Assembly: GCA_011390785.1 (NCBI GenBank)
Contig: JAABRR010000014.1
Coordinates: forward strand, 1 to 64,000
Reading direction: 5' to 3'
From: Sphingobacteriia bacterium
GTDB lineage: Bacteria; Bacteroidota; Bacteroidia; Bacteroidales; UBA7960
Length of the DNA: 64,000 nucleotides
Shown here: positions 24,672-33,251 of the stretch, in pieces
How positions within the stretch are numbered: the first letter of the stretch is position 1
How the letters are laid out: every line of letters starts with the position of its first letter
Translations under genes and position numbers: made by a program
Notes under the pieces: model-generated
What the model was told of the DNA's origin: nothing
Databases searched by the model: none
The model's input: the letters and a program-made list of their open reading frames with translations, nothing else

Positions 24672-27638
24672 TTAAATGCCTAAGTCCAGACCGAAAGATA
24701 TTGTTCTTACAGCAGGGTAGGCACTTAATTCAATGTATCCTTCCTGTTCCGGGTCGAAGCCTTTGTATGTGGTCCAGGTGAAAAGGTTCTGGCCCTGAGC
24801 GTAAATTCTCATGTTCCTGATGTAACCACCCATCCTTTGTGTTATGCTGGCCGGTAGTGTATATGACAGGGTAGCATTTCTCATGCGAAGGAAAGATGCA
24901 TTTTCAATGAGTCTTGAATCGAATCGATTGTTATTGGCAGAATTAAATGGATTAGGAACAGATGTAAGATCGCCGGGTTCTTTCCAGTGGTCAAGCAAGT
25001 TGCTGTTTTGGCTGTAAGTTGCAAACATACCGTGACTTTCGGTAAAGTAGCGGGTGTTATTTAGCAGGTATTTGTTATGCACGTAGCTAAAAAACACATC
25101 AAGTTGGAAGTTTTTATAGGCCATTGTTGTATTGAAACCACCGGTAACAGGGGGAATAAATAACTTACCTTCCAATACCTTGGCATCACTGTCTCTGAAC
25201 TCATCAGTCAGGTTGCCATGTTCGTCATACCAGAGTGCTTCTCCTGTTGCGGGGTTGATACCGGCAAATTCATTGGTGAAGAATGAACCATAAGGGAGAC
25301 CTTCTTTATAGATAATACTTGTACCAGTTGGGTTAAATTCATCGGTATCCAGATACAGGGATGTAATTTTATTTTGGTTGTAACTGAAGTTTCCTCCGAA
25401 TGTCCATAAAAAATCGCCAGTTAAGATGTCCAGATCGGTAGTTACTTCAATACCCTGGTTGTACATACTACCAACGTTTCGGGTAGCTGAGCCAAAACCG
25501 GTGGTTAGAGATAACGGCACTGATAACAACATTCCGGTTGATTCTCTTCTGTAAATCTCAACGGTTGTGTTAAGTCTGTCAAGGATTCCAAATTCAACTC
25601 CCAGGTTATAAGCCATACTCTTCTCCCAGGTAAGTTCGCTATCTCCTGGAGATGCAGGGGCACTTCCGGGTGTGTCGTTGTAGGTAAGTCCAAAGCCATA
25701 TAATCCAATATGTGTATAGTTACCGATATTAAAGTTACCAGAGGTTCCCACACTTCCTCGTACTCTGAGGCTGTTGAGCCAATCCACATTGCTGAGAAAA
25801 TCTTCTGATTTGGCATTCCAGTTTACACCTACTGACCAGAAGTTTGCATATCTGTTTTCAGCTCCAAATCGGGAAGCACCATCTCTTCTGAAGGTTAAAT
25901 CAAGAAAATATTTACTGCTAAAACTATAGTTCAATGAACCCAGGTATGATAACATGGCCCATTCAGAAAGCCCACCACCAAAACCTGTAGGAACCGCTGT
26001 AACACCCGGCTGGATAAGTTTATCGTTGGGGAATCCACGTCCACTGCCACTAAAGGATTCCACATAATTGGTTGTAGTCTCCAAACCGCCTAAAAAGGTA
26101 AAGCTGTGTTTCATATCGAGTAAGAAACTGTAGCGGGCCGTATTGCTAAAGGTTGTGGTATTGGCACGGGTAAAACCGCGAGATATAGAACCATTGTCAT
26201 CTGAGCCCCAAATGCTGTTGGGGTGATAATAGAGCCTGTAGGTATAATCGTAAAAGTCAGTACCGATACTTGAGCGCAGAATCAGATTACGGATAGGCTC
26301 ATACTCACCAAAGACATTACCTACGAGTTTCAGGTTGTTGTTGTCATCGATGTTGAGTTCAAGTTCACGAAGGGGGTTGCCAAAGTAGGTGTCAAATTCA
26401 GTAATCCACTCTCCGTTTTCATCTCTGGGTTGCTCGTAGGGGTTAAGCAAATAAGCTGCAAAAACGGGGTTATAAACATTGTTTGAGTAGCCTGCTTCGG
26501 CATCTACAGACCAGTCGTATTTTTCATACCCCATGGTTAGGGATGTTCCGAATTTCAATTTTTCAGTAACAAAATGGTCAAGATTTAGTCTCCCTGTAAT
26601 ACGATTAAAGTTTGATCTTTGTAGAATCCCATCCTGATAAAAATAGCTACCTGATAAAAAATAGCGAGTCCTTTCATTGCCCCCTCTGGATGAGAGTTCA
26701 TGAGAATTTACAACAGCTTCTCTGAACATCTCATTTCTCCAATCGGTATTAATATTTCTTAAGGAGTCAAGATTTACTAATGAAGATTCGGGGTCTCTTA
26801 TACCCAGAGTAATTTCGTAATCAATTTTTTGATCGGTACTCATCATATCAAAGAAATCTCGTGCCAGGGTAGATATACCATATTGCGCACGATAATTAAC
26901 TTCAGATTTTTCCACCGCTTTCCCTCTTTTGGTAGTAACCAGGATAACCCCATTGGCTGCACGCGACCCATAAATTGCGGCTGCAGAGGCATCTTTCAAA
27001 ACAGTAACCGACTCAATATCGTTGGGGTTGATGGACGAAATGGGGTTTACATATGTAGAAATGCTTGCGTTAAGCGGAACACCATCCACAACATACAAAG
27101 GCTGGGTACCAGCGTTGATAGAACCGATCCCACGAATGGTTACGTTGGCAGATGCCCCGGGACGTCCTGTATTGGCTACAGCATTTACACCTGCACTCTG
27201 ACCCTGCAAAATCTGGTCGAAACTGGCAATGGGAATTTGCTCAATTTTGTCGGAAGTAACGATTTGAACGGCACCCGTCACGGCATCGCGTCTTTGGGTT
27301 CCATAGCCCACCACCACAACTTCCTCCAAACCTACCAGGTCGGATTGCAGTGCAACGTTGATGACCGTTTGGTTGCCAACGGTTACTTCTTTTGTTTGCA
27401 TACCCACAAAAGAATAGACAAGAACCACATTGGTACCGTCGATTTCTAATTCGTAATCACCGTTGATATCGGTTGTGGTACCAACGGTAGTGCCTTTAAT
27501 GGAAACGGTTACACCGGGAAGGGATAGCTTATCAGTGGCCGAAGATACCGTTCCTCTTACTGTTCTTTGCTGCGCATGTAGGTTGGCAGAAAATAAAAAC
27601 AGTAGAAAAAGTGATACTAAAGTAAACTTAATCTTCAT
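24672..27638 (-). CDS. SusC/RagA TonB-dependent transporter (pair C)
   Basis: A 988-residue SusC-type importer with a signal peptide (LHA|QQRT) different from pairs A, B and D. The carboxypeptidase-regulatory-like domain spans about 22-100. EEVVVVGYGTQRRDAVTGAV marks the TonB-box to plug start, and the plug carries QPLYVVDGVPLN and DIESVTVLKDASAAAIYGSRAANG. The barrel ends FGLDLGI. It is the most distant of the four SusCs here. There is no STN domain and no nearby sigma, anti-sigma or hybrid two-component regulator. Upstream on the same strand lie two secreted proteases. Confidence 0.96.
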   Translation of the reverse strand: MKIKFTLVSLFLLFLFSANLHAQQRTVRGTVSSATDKLSLPGVTVSIKGTTVGTTTDINGDYELEIDGTNVVLVYSFVGMQTKEVTVGNQTVINVALQSDLVGLEEVVVVGYGTQRRDAVTGAVQIVTSDKIEQIPIASFDQILQGQSAGVNAVANTGRPGASANVTIRGIGSINAGTQPLYVVDGVPLNASISTYVNPISSINPNDIESVTVLKDASAAAIYGSRAANGVILVTTKRGKAVEKSEVNYRAQYGISTLARDFFDMMSTDQKIDYEITLGIRDPESSLVNLDSLRNINTDWRNEMFREAVVNSHELSSRGGNERTRYFLSGSYFYQDGILQRSNFNRITGRLNLDHFVTEKLKFGTSLTMGYEKYDWSVDAEAGYSNNVYNPVFAAYLLNPYEQPRDENGEWITEFDTYFGNPLRELELNIDDNNNLKLVGNVFGEYEPIRNLILRSSIGTDFYDYTYRLYYHPNSIWGSDDNGSISRGFTRANTTTFSNTARYSFLLDMKHSFTFLGGLETTTNYVESFSGSGRGFPNDKLIQPGVTAVPTGFGGGLSEWAMLSYLGSLNYSFSSKYFLDLTFRRDGASRFGAENRYANFWSVGVNWNAKSEDFLSNVDWLNSLRVRGSVGTSGNFNIGNYTHIGLYGFGLTYNDTPGSAPASPGDSELTWEKSMAYNLGVEFGILDRLNTTVEIYRRESTGMLLSVPLSLTTGFGSATRNVGSMYNQGIEVTTDLDILTGDFLWTFGGNFSYNQNKITSLYLDTDEFNPTGTSIIYKEGLPYGSFFTNEFAGINPATGEALWYDEHGNLTDEFRDSDAKVLEGKLFIPPVTGGFNTTMAYKNFQLDVFFSYVHNKYLLNNTRYFTESHGMFATYSQNSNLLDHWKEPGDLTSVPNPFNSANNNRFDSRLIENASFLRMRNATLSYTLPASITQRMGGYIRNMRIYAQGQNLFTWTTYKGFDPEQEGYIELSAYPAVRTISFGLDLGI

Positions 27639-27651
27639 GTTGTTTTTGTTT
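27639..27651 (-). promoter_or_regulatory. Conserved susC translation-start leader (pair C)
   Basis: Coding-strand AAACAAAAACAAC directly before the ATG, shared with the other three susC genes although this SusC is the most divergent in protein sequence. Confidence 0.6.
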
Positions 27652-27716
27652 AAAATTAATTAAATAAGGATTAGACTGATTGTTTCCTTTACGTGAATGG
27701 GTTCATAATTGCAGCG

Positions 27717-27724
27717 CAAAGATA
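27717..27724 (-). promoter_or_regulatory. Putative -7 promoter box for SusCD operon C
   Basis: Coding-strand TATCTTTG is a full match to TAnnTTTG, 79 bases before the ATG, nearly the same distance as in operon A. An inverted repeat ACATTA-ATTA-TAATGT lies at 27751-27766, just upstream of the expected promoter, as a possible operator. Confidence 0.55.
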
Positions 27725-27831
27725 AATATTTTAGCATTAATGGCTATTACACATTAATTATAATGTTTGTAGGAATGCATTATGTTCTTTGTTTAAATTT
27801 AATGGTTTATAAGGGTCTTTTAGGAATCTGA

Positions 27832-30510
27832 TCAAGGGTTAACGATTAACTTTAATGATTGCGTTTCTTCATTGTTATTGAGTGAAATGAAATAAATTCC
27901 TGGCTGCATTTGGGGCAATTCAACCATTTTGTTGTATTCTGATGGAATGTTTAGCAACTGGTTAACAATTTGCCCTGTTGCATTAAAAATGGTAATATTT
28001 ACCAATTCTTTCCAGTTTTCCGATAATTTTACGGTCACATTTTGTCCGGGTTTTGCCGGGTTGGGAAATATCGCGAATTGTTTTGGAATTGTAATGGTTC
28101 TGGTATTTAGAAATGGATTAACATCACTAACCGTAATGTTATTTACGCTCCAGTAGTAAGAATCAGTACCGAAATAGTTCCACTTAAACAGAACATTCTG
28201 TTGTCCGGCAATTTCGGGAATGGAGATGCTGAAATTTTCGGGGTTGTTTGTAGATGCCAGCCATTCATATATCAGCAACCAGCTTTCACCATTATCCAGA
28301 GAATAATGAACAGATGCACCCGAGCCGGTTCTGTGCCGGTAATAGTGCGAAAAACTTAGGGTTACCTGCTCCATATCTCTAAGATCGAAAGCAGGGCTGC
28401 GAAGATCTGTGTTTTGAAAGAAACCATCACCAAAAATATCACTATCAATATAAGCATATAATTCGCTAAAATCAGGGGTATTTAATCCACCAAATGATAT
28501 TCTACCCACTTCCCAGATCTGATCTGCTTCACCATCATCAACGGCATATGACTGCCAGCAGTTGGGTATTCGTGCATCAGCAAAGGGTTGATTATAAGGG
28601 GCCAAAAAGAAGCCACAATCAGTATCAGCGAAGACGGTTTTCCCCAAAGAGTATCTATCGCCATCATACGACCAGATGTGATAATAATATCGGGTACCCA
28701 TTTGCAGGGTATCATGATATAGCTCCAACCCTGTTCCTTTATAAAGAATAAATGTACCCGGATTTATTTCGTCGCCCTCATTTACTGTAGATTCAGGTCT
28801 TATAAACTGGCCTGTGGTATTATAAGCTACTACAACAGTATCTTCCTGCAGGTTTAAATCCCAATTTACCATTATTTCGTTTTCACCTATGGCAACTGCA
28901 TTTACATTTTCGACATTTAAAACGGCATAACTGCGGGCAAGTAAAAGCGCCTTATAGGCATTAAGACGGCCACTTCCCAGTAGGCCGACATAACTGGGAT
29001 TCGCGTTGTCAATACTGTCGGCACTAAGAGTTAAAATATCTTTTAATTGCTCAGCGGAAATCATTCCGGGTATATAACTCAAAACCAAAGCTGCCACACC
29101 ACTAACATGGGGACAGGCCATGGAAGTTCCGCTCAGGTTGCCATAACCATTGTTTAGAGTTGTGCTAAAGATACTTGAGCCAGGTGCAGAAATATCCACC
29201 CATTCTCCAAAGTTGGAAAACCCTGATTTATGATCATCTGTAGTTGTGGATGCTATAGCAACAGTACTTTCATAATAACCAGGGTACCATTTATCATCGC
29301 TGTTGTCATTTCCGGCAGAAAAGAAAACGATACCGCCATCAAGAATTTCTCCACCTCCATTCTCTACAAAGTAGTCTATCCCGTCCAGATCGGCCTGGTT
29401 AAATGCATTAGAGTTTTCATAACCCCAGCTGTTTTGTGAAATAGGTACACCTAAATCGGCAGCATACACATAACCCTGATAGGTTGTGATGGTTTCATCG
29501 TTGAATATATCGATACTCATCAGTCTAGCTCCCCCTGCTTCATCAGAGCCACCGGCAATTCCGGCACCCCCAATGGCATTATTGGTCACGGCAGCAACAG
29601 TTCCGGCCACGTGTGTGCCATGGTTTCCGGCCTGGGTAGCCGTGCCACCAGGTCCGATTTCGGGCCACATAGCGTTTGCCAGGTCAGGATGGGTATATAA
29701 AATACCAGAGTCATGAACCGAAACTGTTACCAGATCATTGCCTTTTTCAATGGTCCATGCTTTTGATAATTCGATGGCATTGTAATGCCAGGCCTGCGAA
29801 TTTAACTGAGGATCGTTGGGAACAAAAGGATCCATTTCTTCGGGGAAATCATTTTTTACTGTAATATCATGATTAACCAAAGTATTAATATTCCTTGAAA
29901 TGATTGATTCAACAGGTCTTTGGTTGTTATGCACAGCCGTTTGGGTTTTTGCAGGAATTATATCAGATTTCAGACTTCGATCAGGGAAAAATGTGCGTCC
30001 GGGATTTCTGGTTGAAACGGCATTTGGTTGATCTACATTGATGATTCGGTAAACCGGCTCAGCGATAGCAATATCTGGCAGGGCATTATAAGCTTCTAAC
30101 ACCTGTCTCAAGTCAATTTCTTCGGGAATTTTCAAGGCAAACCAGAGGTGTAGCTGGTGTTCGCGATGTCTTTCAGTAAAAGCAGAATTGATTTTTGGCC
30201 CACTAAACATGGAATTAAAGTTGGAAACATTAAATCGTTTGTTCAGGGAATCAATTGATGGAATGGAAAAATTTACAATACCACTTTTATCTAAAGATAC
30301 GTGATCAAAATATTTATCGGTATGATGATTAGAGAGCTTAATATAAATTATCCCCTCTTCAATGCTTGCAGATGAGATATTGTTCTGGGTTTTTTCCAGT
30401 ACGCTCGGGCTATTTCCATATGTTGACCAATGGAATGCTAATAATACCAACAACCATGCGAATAATAAGGTAAACCTTTTAAGCAGGGAAGAGCAAAACC
30501 TTCGGTTCAT
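27832..30510 (-). CDS. Secreted subtilisin-like serine protease (S8) with type IX sorting domain
   Basis: An 892-residue exported protease. Numbered from the ATG at 30510 (MNRRF), the S8 triad is Asp267 (VHDSGIL), His297 (NHGTHVAG) and Ser463 (SGTSMACPH), with oxyanion Asn401 (FSAGND). A propeptide-like region (about 45-230) precedes the catalytic domain; a fibronectin-like part (about 535-630) and an adhesin/MAM-like domain (about 640-800) follow. The last 80 residues, beginning FAIFPNP, form a type A type IX sorting domain. A TTG seven codons upstream is possible but unlikely as the start. It should be exported through SprA-type machinery and act outside the cell on proteins. A 20-bp tandem repeat precedes it. 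Confidence 0.93.
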   Translation of the reverse strand: MNRRFCSSLLKRFTLLFAWLLVLLAFHWSTYGNSPSVLEKTQNNISSASIEEGIIYIKLSNHHTDKYFDHVSLDKSGIVNFSIPSIDSLNKRFNVSNFNSMFSGPKINSAFTERHREHQLHLWFALKIPEEIDLRQVLEAYNALPDIAIAEPVYRIINVDQPNAVSTRNPGRTFFPDRSLKSDIIPAKTQTAVHNNQRPVESIISRNINTLVNHDITVKNDFPEEMDPFVPNDPQLNSQAWHYNAIELSKAWTIEKGNDLVTVSVHDSGILYTHPDLANAMWPEIGPGGTATQAGNHGTHVAGTVAAVTNNAIGGAGIAGGSDEAGGARLMSIDIFNDETITTYQGYVYAADLGVPISQNSWGYENSNAFNQADLDGIDYFVENGGGEILDGGIVFFSAGNDNSDDKWYPGYYESTVAIASTTTDDHKSGFSNFGEWVDISAPGSSIFSTTLNNGYGNLSGTSMACPHVSGVAALVLSYIPGMISAEQLKDILTLSADSIDNANPSYVGLLGSGRLNAYKALLLARSYAVLNVENVNAVAIGENEIMVNWDLNLQEDTVVVAYNTTGQFIRPESTVNEGDEINPGTFILYKGTGLELYHDTLQMGTRYYYHIWSYDGDRYSLGKTVFADTDCGFFLAPYNQPFADARIPNCWQSYAVDDGEADQIWEVGRISFGGLNTPDFSELYAYIDSDIFGDGFFQNTDLRSPAFDLRDMEQVTLSFSHYYRHRTGSGASVHYSLDNGESWLLIYEWLASTNNPENFSISIPEIAGQQNVLFKWNYFGTDSYYWSVNNITVSDVNPFLNTRTITIPKQFAIFPNPAKPGQNVTVKLSENWKELVNITIFNATGQIVNQLLNIPSEYNKMVELPQMQPGIYFISLNNNEETQSLKLIVNP

Positions 30511-30523
30511 AATTAAAAATTTA

Positions 30524-30563
30524 ATTTCCAATACTTTCGCTATATTTCCAATTCTTTCGCTAT
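30524..30563. repeat. Tandem 20-bp repeat upstream of the subtilase gene
   Basis: ATTTCCAATACTTTCGCTAT at 30524-30543 is followed directly by ATTTCCAATTCTTTCGCTAT at 30544-30563, differing at one position. It lies 14-53 bases before the ATG, within the expected promoter or leader, where no TAnnTTTG box was seen. Confidence 0.75.
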
Positions 30564-30626
30564 AATATATATTGATGAAAGGGAAAGTAGTGCTGATTTA
30601 AAATAATTCTAATATTTATACCATGT

Positions 30627-33059
30627 TTATCTAAAGATCATTAATTTTTCAACATAAGGTCTTTTGGCTGTATGAACTTCTAAAACATAAATACTATTTT
30701 CGAGAACACCGACTGATATTTTATATTTCTTACTTTTTTCAGTCAGATTGTTAGTTAACAATAAATTACCATTAAGGTTGAAAATGTTTATCTTAAAAAT
30801 TTCATATTCTGATTGAATAACTATAAACTGATCTGCCGGGTTGGGGCTTACAGAAATCTTTGATGTGTTGATAAGAGGGACAGAGGTATCAATTGCCAGT
30901 AATTCAACCTGAATTGTTTGTGGCTCATCGCTCATGTTGAGCTGACCATGCCTGCTGTTATAATTCGGATGAATTACGGAGTAGATGTAATCACCGGGGA
31001 TCATGTCAATAACATACTCTCCTTCATTGTAAGTAACACCTGAAATCCTTACTACAGCATCGGTTATTTCTTCCTGGGTAAGCGCATCCTTAATTTCAAA
31101 AGTAACGGCGTATCTTGTAAAATTAAGAACAATGTTTATTGTTTGATCGGGGTTGCCCGCTTCTAATGTTATCTGCGAGTCAATTTCGATATAACCATCT
31201 CTGGAAACTGTATAGTTGTAAGCAATATCAGGAAGTGCAGAAGGAACAAGATAGTCACCGGGTATATTTTCGATTCCATTGAATGAAATGGTAGCATCAG
31301 AAACTGGTTCATCATTTTCGTTTACAATGATAAAAGTAAGGGATACAGCATCAGGAGAGAGTGTGTAAATAGCTTCAATGGTTGTATCTTCATCCATAAC
31401 GAGCTCAAGAGATGGTTCGGTAAATTCTTCATCGCCTACTTTCCATTTTTCAAAAATCCACGCTGTGCCGGGTATACTTTCGATGGCAGTAACGGTAATG
31501 GTTTCTCCTGTTTCAAACTCCCATATGTTGGTTCTTATGTCAGTAGCTTCCACATCAAAAGAAAATGCTTCGTACTGATGGTTGGTTTCTATGGTTAGCC
31601 AACGAAAATGAGGATCAAAGCCATTAATGAACAGAGTGTCTGTTTCTTCAGGATCAAGGAAAGATACCAGCTGTTCATTGGTTTCTGTGCCGTTTTCATC
31701 CCAATGCAAATGGAATTTGCCAAATAAATCTCGACCGTTTAGTTGGTTACTACATGATGAATTACCACCTGTAAGTGTACCGATAATTCTTTTGTTGCTG
31801 CTAAACAGAGGTGATCCGGAAGATCCACCTTGTGTAACCCCCCAGTTTGTTACGGTTTGTGCCCAGGCTACCCGCCAGAAACCATTAAGCGTAGAGCCGG
31901 GGAAAGTTCCCGTTCCAAGATTTGTAGTATAGGTAGAGATTTTTTTGACATCACCATCAGGATGATGAATGCCTACACCCGCGGATGAGCCTGTAATAGT
32001 TCTATCCCACCCGTTATAATAGGGTTTGTAGTTTTTTGGAGGAGTTTGTGTCAGTTCAAGTAGTTTAAAGTCTGTACCACCGGTTATGGGGGCTTTTGCC
32101 AGTAATGCCGAGCCTGTAAGGGTTTGGTTGGGTGGTGAAAAAATGGAAGTACAGGAATTTTTTTCATAATTGAACCTGAACTGCCATTGTTGAAAATCTG
32201 CTTCAGAAGAAGTATCTCCGCAGTGATCTGCTGTGATGAATAACACACGGCCATCGTTGGCTACGTTGTTGATTAGACTTCCGGTGCAGTAACCGAAGTT
32301 TGACCCATCTTTTAAGATGATTCGTGCTACACCTCTCTTCTCTCTTTGCCATTCGTCTCCTTCAGGACAATTGATATTTACATGACAGGGGTCGGCAGCT
32401 TTGTCGTCTTCACCAAAAGCATCAAAACGGTAAAAATGCCCAATTTGGGCAATCGTAAAATTACTGGATGGTGACCAGCCATTTTCAAGAGTAATATTCG
32501 AATATTCAATGAGTTCGATTATGAGTTCATCTCCGGGAAGATTGGAAACTGTAAAAATTCCGGAAGGATGGTTGCTTTTTTCGTTAAACTGGCCCAGAAT
32601 GAGCTCTCTTTTGGCATCGTAAACATAGAGTTCACTGCCCGGAGCAAGGTAGAAATCGAAAAAACTAACGTTTACGTTTATGGCTCCTTTGGATTTAAAG
32701 GCCATTTTCCATATTTTTTCAGTTGGATTGTCATGTGTTTCAACCCATAAATGATTATTGTCTGCAAGATTAACTGAAAGTTCTCTTGAAATGCCAATGC
32801 GCGGTGGCTTACCCAATTCGTCATTAACATAATCTTCTACCAAAAAGGGTTCAATATCAAGGTATTCCAGTTCGATGGTTTTGGGTTTTGGGTAGGATGT
32901 TTTTAAAGAAGCCGGAAACCCACCATAGCTTACCTGCGAGTAGGCTGACGAAAACAATACTCCTGAACAAAAAACAGAAATTATAAAAACCCATTTTGGC
33001 AGATAAAAAATATTTCTTGAGGATATAAATCGAGATCCTGAATTAAAAACTCTCTTCAT
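30627..33059 (-). CDS. Secreted trypsin-fold serine protease (lysyl endopeptidase-like, S1) with type IX sorting domain
   Basis: An 810-residue exported protease. After a long signal region (cleavage near AYS|QVSY) and a propeptide-like part (about 45-215), the chymotrypsin-fold domain (about 220-470) carries the triad His279 (TADHC), Asp330 (GGTDFKLLEL) and Ser414 (GGSSGSP). GSSGSP in place of GDSGGP is the form seen in lysyl endopeptidases (Lys-C/Achromobacter type); actual Lys specificity is not shown by the sequence. A bacterial repeat domain (about 490-570) and two carboxypeptidase-regulatory/PEGA-like domains (about 570-720) follow. The last 80 residues (ISVSPNP onward) are a type A type IX sorting domain. 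It lies 116 bases before the subtilase gene on the same strand. Confidence 0.91.
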   Translation of the reverse strand: MKRVFNSGSRFISSRNIFYLPKWVFIISVFCSGVLFSSAYSQVSYGGFPASLKTSYPKPKTIELEYLDIEPFLVEDYVNDELGKPPRIGISRELSVNLADNNHLWVETHDNPTEKIWKMAFKSKGAINVNVSFFDFYLAPGSELYVYDAKRELILGQFNEKSNHPSGIFTVSNLPGDELIIELIEYSNITLENGWSPSSNFTIAQIGHFYRFDAFGEDDKAADPCHVNINCPEGDEWQREKRGVARIILKDGSNFGYCTGSLINNVANDGRVLFITADHCGDTSSEADFQQWQFRFNYEKNSCTSIFSPPNQTLTGSALLAKAPITGGTDFKLLELTQTPPKNYKPYYNGWDRTITGSSAGVGIHHPDGDVKKISTYTTNLGTGTFPGSTLNGFWRVAWAQTVTNWGVTQGGSSGSPLFSSNKRIIGTLTGGNSSCSNQLNGRDLFGKFHLHWDENGTETNEQLVSFLDPEETDTLFINGFDPHFRWLTIETNHQYEAFSFDVEATDIRTNIWEFETGETITVTAIESIPGTAWIFEKWKVGDEEFTEPSLELVMDEDTTIEAIYTLSPDAVSLTFIIVNENDEPVSDATISFNGIENIPGDYLVPSALPDIAYNYTVSRDGYIEIDSQITLEAGNPDQTINIVLNFTRYAVTFEIKDALTQEEITDAVVRISGVTYNEGEYVIDMIPGDYIYSVIHPNYNSRHGQLNMSDEPQTIQVELLAIDTSVPLINTSKISVSPNPADQFIVIQSEYEIFKINIFNLNGNLLLTNNLTEKSKKYKISVGVLENSIYVLEVHTAKRPYVEKLMIFR

Positions 33060-33108
33060 TTTTTTGTGTATTGAAAATGCTAATTAACTAATAATTAGGC
33101 TAAAGTAG

Positions 33109-33116
33109 CAAAAATA
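33109..33116 (-). promoter_or_regulatory. Putative -7 promoter box for the S1 protease gene
   Basis: Coding-strand TATTTTTG, 50 bases before the ATG, with a TTG (33138-33140 reversed) 21 bases further upstream as a possible -33 element. Confidence 0.5.
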
Positions 33117-33180
33117 TGGCTAAATTGGAAGCTTTTCCAACCAGTATTTATGGTGTACCCACCCTGGAAATACAACAGAC

Positions 33181-33210
33181 AAAAAAGCCCGGAATTCGCC
33201 GGGCTTTTTT
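33181..33210 (-). terminator. Intrinsic terminator after the adhesin-like gene
   Basis: AAAAAAGCCCGG (33181-33192) pairs perfectly with CCGGGCTTTTTT (33199-33210) around a 6-base loop. It is symmetrical, but on the minus strand it directly follows the gene ending at 33252. Confidence 0.92.
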
Positions 33211-33251
33211 GAGTTGTACTTTCTTAAAGTTATCCAGCTGAACAGATTGCT

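Noticed and set aside
26829-27449. A 206-residue open frame on the plus strand
   Set aside because: It lies wholly antisense inside susC C, whose plug motifs are unmistakable; the translated product is Cys/Asn-rich and matches nothing known.
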